Below, piece after piece: positions 1-4,937 of a stretch of 8,551 nucleotides of DNA. The notes below the pieces were generated by a model. It did not search any database and was not told the DNA's origin. It saw only the letters and a list, made by a program, of their open reading frames with translations. The stretch's first letter is position 1. Each line of letters opens with the position of its first letter. The stretch is from Fretibacterium sp. (GTDB lineage Bacteria > Synergistota > Synergistia > Synergistales > Aminobacteriaceae): positions 1 through 8,551 of the forward strand of contig JAEEGY010000182.1 of the NCBI GenBank assembly GCA_016280565.1, read 5' to 3'. A program made the position numbers and the translations under genes.

Positions 1-751
1 GCTCCTGTACGCGCCGTTGTAGAGCTTCATGCCACTATTATTGACTGCTATTGCGCTGGGGCTGGAACTGTTCCAGAAGATCGAGTTGACGGCTGTGAAC
101 GTGCAGTTGCCTGTAGCCAATACCTCCGTGCCCTGGTTGGCTTCGTTGTTGACGAAGGTGCAGTTGATCACGTTCGCCGTCGCAGTATCTACCAAAATCG
201 CGCCGCCGAGGGGTTCTGCGGTCGACGTGTTGCCGGTGAAGGTGCAGTTGATCACGTTCGCAGAACCGCCCTGTACCACAGAAATCGCGCTGCCGCCGCT
301 GGCCTTGTTGCCGGTGAAGGTGCAGTTGGTCACGTTCACGGTAGCGCCTTGTACACACATCCCGCCGCCGGTGGCGTTCATGCTACCACCGTTGCCGCCG
401 GTGATGGTTAAGCCGTCGATGTTGACGGTTATGTTGTTGAGGTTTATGTTGCCTCCGACCTGGATGACGCTGCCTTTGTCGGCGCTCTCGGATGTAAGGC
501 CGCGATCCAGCGTGTGACCGTTGCCGTGGAGGGTGACGGACTCGTTAATAGCCAGCGAGGCGGTAAGTTTAACGTCCTCCGTGATGTTGATGACGTTGTC
601 CACGGGGGGGAAACTTAACCTTCAGGTCAGCGTAACTGCTAACCTCCACAGCCGCCCAGCCCGGCGCGGCCAGTGTGAGGAGAAACGCGACAAGAACGAA
701 GAATTTAGAAAGGGTCAAAAGGTTAGTTTTCTGACGGATGCCTGATGCCAT
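1..751 (-). CDS. Secreted beta-helix surface protein (adhesin/autotransporter style), frameshifted at C7 and partial
   Basis: The N-terminal frame from ATG 751 encodes a classic Sec signal peptide: basic start (GIRQK), hydrophobic core (FFVLVAFLLTLAA) and a likely cut after APGWA, followed by VEVSSYADLK. After a run of seven C on the minus strand (604-610) the sense continues in another frame, from about 603 to the window edge with no stop. That frame reads NVINITEDVKL, then SVTLHGNGHTLD, then repeated N-V-(I/T)-N-C-T-F-T-G-N coils and a C-terminal SIFWNSSSP. Six C instead of seven would join both parts into one protein of at least 249 residues. The SSYADL start, the ladder of Asn/Cys/Thr/Phe coils and the GGN/GGG turns are typical of right-handed parallel beta-helix surface proteins such as Pmp-like and autotransporter passenger domains. 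GGAAGGAG (763-770) lies about 11 bases before ATG. The anchor or translocator end is outside the window. The break may be a sequencing error, a real pseudogene or phase variation. Family call fairly sure; ligand unknown. Confidence 0.8.
97..339 (-). repeat. Beta-helix coil repeats inside the surface protein gene
   Basis: Four copies of a coding repeat for N-(V/C)-x-N-C-T-F begin (plus coordinates) at 97, 154, 238 and 316. Copies at 154-177 and 238-261 are identical over 24 bases. The copy at 316-339 differs at a few positions, and the one at 97 keeps about a dozen bases. Steps of 57, 84 and 78 bases are all multiples of three (19, 28 and 26 residues), matching one or more beta-helix turns and keeping the frame under gain or loss of a unit. 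Such identical units could recombine and change coil number. Confidence 0.75.
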
Positions 752-816
752 TGTAATGGCCTCTCCTTCCTGTTATCAAGAGCGGTTCTCAGGAGGCGCC
801 CTTGTGTGATGAGGCC

Positions 817-845
817 ATTATAAAAGAACCCGTGCGGGGGTACAA
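817..845 (-). promoter_or_regulatory. Sigma-70-type promoter of the beta-helix surface protein
   Basis: Read on the minus strand, TTGTAC (840-845) is followed by exactly 17 bases and a perfect TATAAT (817-822). This puts the start of transcription near 810 and leaves a leader of about 60 bases before ATG 751. The spacer holds a small dyad, CCCG-TG-CGGG (829-838), which could be an operator, though this is speculative. No other promoter is visible between here and the gene. Confidence 0.6.
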
Positions 846-888
846 GGGAGCGGGGCAGGAGGACCGGCGGGCAGGCCTGGGGATTTTG

Positions 889-894
889 TATAAT
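889..894 (+). promoter_or_regulatory. -10 box for the small HTH-like gene
   Basis: A perfect TATAAT preceded directly by TTG lies 26 bases before ATG 920, and AAGGAGG (905-911) falls between them. No good -35 hexamer is seen 16-18 bases upstream (the region is GC-rich, for example GGCGGG), so an activator or the upstream TG may compensate. It is divergent from the surface-protein promoter, the two -10 boxes being about 70 bases apart, so the pair could be co-regulated. Confidence 0.4.
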
Positions 895-919
895 AGACAC
901 AGAAAAGGAGGCAAAAAAG

Positions 920-1054
920 ATGAGCAGCGTGATGGCGCAGGAGAGCTTTGTGGAGCGAATGCTCAAGGCAGGGGAATTGACCCTGAAGGAAATCGCGGGA
1001 TATTCCGGACTGACGCTTGCGCTGGTCAAGGCGATACAGAAGAGGATGGCTTGA
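920..1054 (+). CDS. Small 44-residue helix-turn-helix-like protein
   Basis: This 44-codon frame starts with ATG 8 bases after a full AAGGAGG ribosome site (905-911) and 26 bases after a TATAAT box, and ends with TGA. The protein begins MSSVMAQESFVERMLKAG and continues ELTLKEIAGYSGLTLALVK, ending KRMA. The TLKEIAGYSGLTLALVKAI stretch (residues about 20-38) has the helix-turn-glycine-helix spacing of a DNA-binding helix-turn-helix: a short helix with Ala-Gly, a turn at Y-S-G-L, then a recognition-like helix. It has no transmembrane segment and no cysteine. I do not recognise a named family. It is divergent from the surface protein gene and could regulate it, but that rests only on position and the HTH resemblance. 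The next gene faces it tail to tail. Confidence 0.65.
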   Translation: MSSVMAQESFVERMLKAGELTLKEIAGYSGLTLALVKAIQKRMA

Positions 1055-1102
1055 TCCGTACAGTACATAAACCCGCCGGGGACTCGCGTTAAATCTGAGG
1101 CG

Positions 1103-1130
1103 TTACCCGTGGCGTGAGCTGTGATATAAT
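1103..1130 (+). promoter_or_regulatory. Extended -10 promoter reading into the 3' end of the small membrane gene
   Basis: TGATATAAT (1122-1130) is a full extended -10 (TGn plus TATAAT). A poor -35 (TTACCC, 1103-1108) lies 16 bases upstream. A start near 1137 would give a transcript with no credible reading frame that runs antisense through 1188-1325, and possibly on towards the aminotransferase gene. Three GCGT(T/G)A units at 1086, 1100 and 1112 lie just upstream or within the promoter and could be binding sites. Confidence 0.45.
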
Positions 1131-1187
1131 AAGTTCAGCGAAAGGGGTGCTGGCCTTATCTGGTGTTTTAAAGCCTGGTGCTCCCGG

Positions 1188-1325
1188 TCATTCGGTGAAC
1201 CGATCCCATAATGTTATCAGCATTACGGTAAGGCTCACAAGAAAGTAGAAAGCAGCGGCGAAAAACTTAACCTTGGCGAGGAAGTTTCGCCGCTGCTTCT
1301 GTTTGGAGCGTTTCTGCTCTCGCAT
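1188..1325 (-). CDS. Small 45-residue single-span membrane protein
   Basis: Minus-strand ATG at 1325 is preceded by GGGAGGTG (1331-1338) with 7 bases between GGAGG and ATG, one of the best ribosome sites in the window; TGA ends at 1188. The first 20 residues are very basic (starts MREQKRSKQKQRR, ending AKVK). A hydrophobic stretch FFAAAFYFLVSLTVMLITLW (residues 21-40) follows, then a short tail DRFTE. This is the textbook pattern of a small inner-membrane protein with the basic N-terminus in the cytoplasm. I do not recognise a family; SecE was considered but the sequence does not match. No clear minus-strand promoter is seen upstream. Codons such as ATA, ACA and TTA near the end are less GC-rich than in the operon to the right. 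A plus-strand promoter points into its 3' end, so antisense control is possible. Confidence 0.6.
   Translation of the reverse strand: MREQKRSKQKQRRNFLAKVKFFAAAFYFLVSLTVMLITLWDRFTE
1247..1300 (+). repeat. Long bulged inverted repeat within the small membrane gene
   Basis: Left arm 1247-1268 and right arm 1282-1300 pair over 19 bases (AGAA, GCAGCGGCGAA, ACTT). The only interruptions are a one-A and a two-A bulge on the plus-strand left side, and a 13-base loop (1269-1281) lies between. Read on the plus strand it is followed by a partly T-rich stretch (CTGTTT, 1299-1304), so it could end the transcript from the 1103-1130 promoter. Read on the minus strand it lies inside codons for QKQRRN...KVKFFAAA and could slow translation or fold the mRNA. 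Confidence 0.55.
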
Positions 1326-1422
1326 CACGCCACCTCCCTTCCGCGGGCGGACTTCCCGTTTGGTAAGCCCCTGCGATCTTACCCGAGCCCCTTTACGATG
1401 TTTGTTTTAACATACAAAATCG

Positions 1423-1441
1423 CCCCCCCTTGTGGGGGGGG
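1423..1441. repeat. C7/G8 hairpin in the intergenic region
   Basis: Seven C (1423-1429), a TTGT loop and eight G (1434-1441) form a simple, very stable G:C hairpin. On the minus strand it is followed by CGATTTTGTATGTT, which resembles a terminator tail, but no minus-strand gene lies upstream of it in the window. On the plus strand no T run follows. The rest of 1326-1543 holds no supported gene. Confidence 0.5.
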
Positions 1442-1543
1442 CCCGCGTGAGATGACCTTTACCGTTCCGGCACCAGGTCGGTGTGCGCGTTTCGACATCC
1501 CGGATCCAGCCTCAATAGACTGCCCGGCGGGGATAATTTATCA

Positions 1544-1574
1544 TATAATGAGTTATCCGGGATACCCCGGAACT
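1544..1574 (+). promoter_or_regulatory. -10 box and leader hairpin before the aminotransferase gene
   Basis: TATAAT (1544-1549) lies about 26 bases before the ribosome site GGAGGA (1575-1580); no convincing -35 is present. Directly after it, AGTT-AT-CCGGG (1551-1561), loop ATAC and CCCGG-AACT (1566-1574) form a 9-bp stem with an AT bulge that ends one base before the ribosome site. A hairpin here could protect the 5' end of the mRNA or tune ribosome access. If transcription starts at the usual 7 bases past the box (about 1556), the outer AGTT would not be included, leaving the CCGGG/CCCGG stem. Confidence 0.45.
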
Positions 1575-1584
1575 GGAGGAGCTG

Positions 1585-2781
1585 ATGAGTATGAGCGCAA
1601 CGATAGATAACGGCGTACCCATTCTGGACCTGCGGCGGGCCTTTAAGGACATCCGCGGGGAGGTCCACACGGCTGTGGAACGCATCTTCGACACACAGGC
1701 TTTCATCCTCGGCCGGGAGGTCCGGACGTTTGAGGAGCACGTGGAAGCCTACCTGGACCTGCCGGGATCGGGGGCCGCCATTGGCTGCGCCTCGGGGTCG
1801 GACGCCCTGCTGCTGGCCCTGATGGCCCTGGACGTGAAGCCGGGGGACGAGGTCATCACCACGCCCTACACCTTCTTCGCCACGGCCAGCGCCGTCACCC
1901 GCCTGGGGGCCGTGCCGGTGTTTGCGGACATCGACCCCGTCACATATAACGTCAGCCTGGCGGACGTGGAGCGAAAGATCACGCCAAAGACAAAGGTTTT
2001 TCTGCCCGTCCACCTGTTTGGCCAGATGGTGCCGCTGGAGGAGATCGCCCCGCTGCTGAAGGAGCGGGGGATAAAGATCGTGGAGGACGCGGCCCAGGCC
2101 TTTGGGTCCTGGCGCAGGATCGGAAAAGAGATCGTCCGGGCGGGCACGCTGGGGGACGTGGGCTGCACTTCCTTCTTCCCCACGAAGAAAGTGGGCGGCT
2201 GCGGCGACGGCGGGATGATGGTGACGTCCGACCCGGAGCTGGCAGCCCGGCTGAAGAAGCTCCGCGTCCACGGCGAAGGCTCCACCTACTTCCACGAGGA
2301 AGTGGGGCTCAACAGCCGCCTCGACGCGCTCCAGGCGGCGATCCTGGACGTGAAGCTGCCCCACCTGGAGGCGTGGAACGAGGAGCGCCGCTCCCTGGCC
2401 GCCTACTACCGGCTGTGCTTCGAGTCCCGGGGCCTGACGGGCCCGCGTAGCGGGGTCCCTGCCGAAGAGGGCAGGATAACGCTCCCGGCGGAGCTGGAAG
2501 GGAACTACCACATCTATCACCAGTACGTCGTCCGCACGCCCAAACGCGATGAACTCATGGCCTGGCTGGAGGAACGGGGCATTTCCACCCGCGTCTATTA
2601 TCCCCTGCCGCTCCACCTGCAGCCCTGCTTCGCCTTCCTGGGCGGCCGGCCGGGGGACTGCCCCGAGGCGGAACGGCTCTCCCGCGAGGCCCTGGCTCTG
2701 CCCATCTTCCCCGGCCTCCGGGCGGAGGAACAGGAGCGGCTGGTGGATGCTGTGGCGGAGTACGTCAGGACACGTTTCTAA
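1585..2781 (+). CDS. DegT/DnrJ/EryC1/StrS family sugar aminotransferase (PLP)
   Basis: This 398-residue fold-type I PLP enzyme moves an amino group onto a keto-sugar nucleotide. The family signatures are in order: GCASGSDALLLAL (68-80) for cofactor phosphate contacts; TPYTFFATASA (93-103); VEDAAQAFGS (166-175), with Asp168 expected to hold the pyridine nitrogen and Gln171 typical of the family; SFFPTKK (196-202), with Lys201 the expected Schiff-base lysine; GCGDGG (205-210); and the C-terminal YHQYVVR and YYPLPLH motifs. The GTLGDVGCTSFFPTK stretch resembles WbpE/WlbE-type enzymes that aminate UDP-3-keto sugars, but substrate cannot be fixed from sequence alone. Start ATG 1585 has GGAGGA 4 bases before it; ATG 1591 is an in-frame alternative. 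Full length for the family. No other sugar-nucleotide or glycosyltransferase gene is in the window, so its pathway lies elsewhere. Role in surface polysaccharide, lipopolysaccharide or glycoprotein sugar synthesis is inferred from the family. Confidence 0.92.
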   Translation: MSMSATIDNGVPILDLRRAFKDIRGEVHTAVERIFDTQAFILGREVRTFEEHVEAYLDLPGSGAAIGCASGSDALLLALMALDVKPGDEVITTPYTFFATASAVTRLGAVPVFADIDPVTYNVSLADVERKITPKTKVFLPVHLFGQMVPLEEIAPLLKERGIKIVEDAAQAFGSWRRIGKEIVRAGTLGDVGCTSFFPTKKVGGCGDGGMMVTSDPELAARLKKLRVHGEGSTYFHEEVGLNSRLDALQAAILDVKLPHLEAWNEERRSLAAYYRLCFESRGLTGPRSGVPAEEGRITLPAELEGNYHIYHQYVVRTPKRDELMAWLEERGISTRVYYPLPLHLQPCFAFLGGRPGDCPEAERLSREALALPIFPGLRAEEQERLVDAVAEYVRTRF

Positions 2782-2792
2782 GCGGACGCCGG

Positions 2793-2801
2793 TGTTATAC
2801 T
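2793..2801 (+). promoter_or_regulatory. Extended -10 promoter for the metallopeptidase-led operon
   Basis: TGTTATACT (TGn followed by TATACT, 2796-2801) lies in the 43-base gap after the aminotransferase stop. A start near 2808 would give a leader of under 20 bases carrying AAGGAGG (2810-2816). No clear -35 is seen, as is common for extended -10 sites. No terminator hairpin is visible in the gap, so read-through from the aminotransferase gene is also likely. Confidence 0.4.
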
Positions 2802-2824
2802 GATTTTGTAAGGAGGGGTTTCCT

Positions 2825-3526
2825 GTGTATTCTCCCTATGGTTTCGGAATGGATTCCACCATGTTGTTGTTGATCCCCGCGGTGCTGCTCTCCATGTGGG
2901 CGCAGGCGCGGGTGCAGTCCACCTTCAGCCAGTATAGCAGGGTGGGGGCCCGGGGCGGCGTCACAGCCGACGGCGTGGCCCGGATGCTCCTGTCCTCCTT
3001 CGGGCTGGGGGCCATGCCCATCAACCGCGTGCGGGGCTCGCTCACCGACCACTACAACCCCCAGGACCGGACATTGAACCTATCGGAGTCCGTCTATGGC
3101 AGCTCCAGCATCGCTTCCATCGGCGTCGCCGCCCACGAGGTGGGCCACGCCATCCAGCACAGCCAGAGCTACGGGCCCCTGATGCTGCGGAACTCCATCG
3201 TCCCTGTGGTGAACATCGCCTCATCGGCCTCCATGCCGCTGTTCATCATCGGCCTGATGATGGGGAACAGTCTGCTCACGAACATTGGCATCCTGCTCTT
3301 CGTGGGGGCGCTGACCTTCCATCTGGTGACGCTGCCCGTGGAGCTCGACGCCAGCTCTCGCGCGCTGAGGTTGCTGCGGGAGACGGGGACCCTGGCTCCG
3401 GACGAGCTGGAGGGGGCCAAAAAGGTGCTCACCGCCGCCGCCTGGACCTATATCGCCGCCGCGCTCATGGCCATCCTTCAGCTGGTGCGGCTCATCATGA
3501 TCCGCAACGCCCGGGAGAGGAGATGA
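2825..3526 (+). CDS. YugP-type membrane zinc metallopeptidase
   Basis: This 233-residue integral membrane protease matches the Zn_peptidase_2 (YugP, PF04298) family. Order of parts: an N-terminal membrane segment (about 10-28, MLLLIPAVLLSMWAQ); a soluble region with GVTADGVARMLL and the family motif DHYNPQDRTLNLSESVY (75-91); the zinc-binding HEVGHAIQH (104-112), with His104, Glu105 and His108 forming HEXXH; two membrane segments between about 125 and 165; the conserved LPVELDASSRAL (170-181), which probably supplies the further acidic zinc ligand; and a last membrane segment (about 203-225). Length is normal for the family. Start is GTG, 8 bases after AAGGAGG; no in-frame ATG is better placed. 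Natural substrates of this family are not well known. In many Clostridia this gene sits directly before rsmB, as here; the next gene starts 7 bases after its stop. Confidence 0.9.
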   Translation: MYSPYGFGMDSTMLLLIPAVLLSMWAQARVQSTFSQYSRVGARGGVTADGVARMLLSSFGLGAMPINRVRGSLTDHYNPQDRTLNLSESVYGSSSIASIGVAAHEVGHAIQHSQSYGPLMLRNSIVPVVNIASSASMPLFIIGLMMGNSLLTNIGILLFVGALTFHLVTLPVELDASSRALRLLRETGTLAPDELEGAKKVLTAAAWTYIAAALMAILQLVRLIMIRNARERR

Positions 3527-3533
3527 CCCTCCC

Positions 3534-4868
3534 TTGCGAGGGATAGAGGGCGCGCTGCACGTCCTGGAACAGGTGCGGGACCAGCGCGGAGGAGGGTTTG
3601 CTTCCGAAGCCCTGAGGAAGATCGGGGACGATATGACGCCGGGGGACCTGACCCTGGCGTCGTCGCTGGTCTATGCCGTGCTGCGCCGCCAGGAGATGTG
3701 GCGCGCGGTCTACAGCAGGTTCCTGAGGGACGCTCAGGGAGACGCCGGGCTGCCGCCGCTGATCCGGGACTGCCTCTCCGTGGGGACGGCGGGGCTCCTG
3801 GAGCTTCGTCACTTCGCGGGGGGCGTGCTGGTCAACGGCCTGCTGGACCACCTCAAGGCGAAGGGCCAGAAGAAGTGGGTCTCGCTGGTGAACGCCGTGC
3901 TGCACAACGTGGGGGAGAAGGGGGCCGAGCGGGTGGAAGCCCTGCGCCGCAGCCCCTCCCCTGAGGAACGTGCCCTGTGGGCGGGGATCCCCGTGTGGTC
4001 CCTGCCCGCCTGGACCCGAACGTGGCAGAGGCCCGACCTGAACCGCCTCTTTGACCTGATGCCCCAGCCGCCGCTGAGCGCTCTGAGGCCCGCCCCGGGC
4101 AAGCGGGAGGAGCTGCTGAAAACGCTGGCGGAGCACGGGATAAAAGCGGAGCCGTCCCCTCTGTCGGAGGCCGTGCATCTGGAGGGGACCGTTCTGCCCG
4201 CGGAGGTGCCGGGCTTCGACCGTGGACTGGCCACGGTGCAGACGGAGGGCTCGATCCTCGTGGCAGCGCAGGCGGCGCGGCTTTACAAGGCAGGGCTTAT
4301 CCTTGACCTCTGCTCCGGGCGGGGAGTCAAGGGCGGGCAGATCCTCCAGATGTGCCCGGAAGCGCGGCTGGAGGGCTGGGAGCTCTCGGAGGGCCGGCAC
4401 AAGAGCGCATGGCGAGAGATGAAACGGCTGGGCGTGGAAAGCAGGGCGAAGCTCCGCCAGGGGAATGCCCTGGAGCTGGAGCCCGCGGAGCCGCCGTCGC
4501 TGGTGGTGCTGGACGCGCCCTGCTCCGGCAGCGGGACCTGGACCCGAAAACCGGACTCCAAATGGCGTCTGGACTGGGAGCGGCTTGACCGTCTGTCCGC
4601 AGCTCAGAGGGGTCTTCTGGAGCGGGCGGTGGCGCTCTGCGCTCCGCGTGGTATCATACTTTATATCACGTGCAGTCTCCTGAGACAGGAGAACGAGAAC
4701 GTGGTGGCGGAGGCCCTGGCGGCCCATCCGGAGTGCACGGAGCTGCCCCTCTCCTGGGGAAGCGGGACGGGAAGCCCGTTCCACCGGGGCCGTCCGTGGG
4801 GAACGTATATCTGGCCGGAGACGCCGTGGCTGGACGGTTTCTACTGCGCCGCGATCATGAAAAAATAA
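3534..4868 (+). CDS. rsmB: 16S rRNA (cytosine-C5) methyltransferase RsmB
   Basis: A 444-residue SAM-dependent RNA methyltransferase, expected to make m5C967 (E. coli numbering) in 16S rRNA. Residues about 1-140 form the NusB-like RNA-binding domain (GGFASEAL, LASSLVYAVLRR, ELRHFAGGVLVNGLLD, VNAVLHNV). The catalytic domain shows motif I LILDLCSGRGVKGGQI (255-270) for SAM, motif IV LDAPCSGSGTWTRKPD (326-341) with Cys330, and motif VI YITCSLLRQENENV (377-390) with Cys380. The two cysteines are 50 residues apart, as in E. coli RsmB, where the motif VI cysteine attacks the base and the motif IV cysteine helps release. Motif I has SGRGVK in place of the common APGGKT. The best start is TTG 3534, about 12 bases after GAGAGGAG (3514-3521); the ATG at 3523 overlapping the previous stop runs into TAG after seven codons. 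It follows the metallopeptidase gene and is followed, 69 bases on, by the PASTA gene. Confidence 0.9.
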   Translation: MRGIEGALHVLEQVRDQRGGGFASEALRKIGDDMTPGDLTLASSLVYAVLRRQEMWRAVYSRFLRDAQGDAGLPPLIRDCLSVGTAGLLELRHFAGGVLVNGLLDHLKAKGQKKWVSLVNAVLHNVGEKGAERVEALRRSPSPEERALWAGIPVWSLPAWTRTWQRPDLNRLFDLMPQPPLSALRPAPGKREELLKTLAEHGIKAEPSPLSEAVHLEGTVLPAEVPGFDRGLATVQTEGSILVAAQAARLYKAGLILDLCSGRGVKGGQILQMCPEARLEGWELSEGRHKSAWREMKRLGVESRAKLRQGNALELEPAEPPSLVVLDAPCSGSGTWTRKPDSKWRLDWERLDRLSAAQRGLLERAVALCAPRGIILYITCSLLRQENENVVAEALAAHPECTELPLSWGSGTGSPFHRGRPWGTYIWPETPWLDGFYCAAIMKK

Positions 4869-4937
4869 CGTGGAACAGAGGCTTTGTCTGCTGAGCCACA
4901 TCACACACATTTAGGTTTTTCAGGGGGCTGAAGAGCT

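Noticed and set aside
38..358. Minus-strand 106-codon frame rich in Arg/His/Gln
   Set aside because: Shadow of the beta-helix gene one base out of frame; composition is unlike a real protein.
29..517. Plus-strand 162-codon open frame
   Set aside because: It is antisense to the beta-helix frame, its repeats mirror the coil repeats, and it has no ribosome site.
1137..1200. TPP riboswitch or SRP RNA, suggested by GGGGTGCTGGCC
   Set aside because: The TPP core (CUGAGA and the second thi-box) and the SRP tetraloop region are absent.
1170..1210. tRNA 3' end on the minus strand (GGTTCACC ... ACCA)
   Set aside because: No 5+7 T-arm geometry, no anticodon arm and no acceptor pairing could be found.
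1147..1248. Plus-strand 33-codon GTG-started frame after the extended -10 box
   Set aside because: The GTG touches the only G-rich stretch, so there is no spacing for a ribosome site, and composition is not protein-like.
1398..1610. Plus-strand 70-codon frame before the aminotransferase
   Set aside because: No ribosome site before ATG, it runs through the C7/G8 hairpin and the promoter region, and overlaps the aminotransferase start.
1459..2616. Minus-strand 385-codon frame
   Set aside because: Antisense of the aminotransferase gene, whose family motifs are all on the plus strand; long antisense frames are expected in GC-rich DNA.
3495..4910. Minus-strand 471-codon frame
   Set aside because: Antisense of rsmB, which carries all expected methyltransferase motifs.
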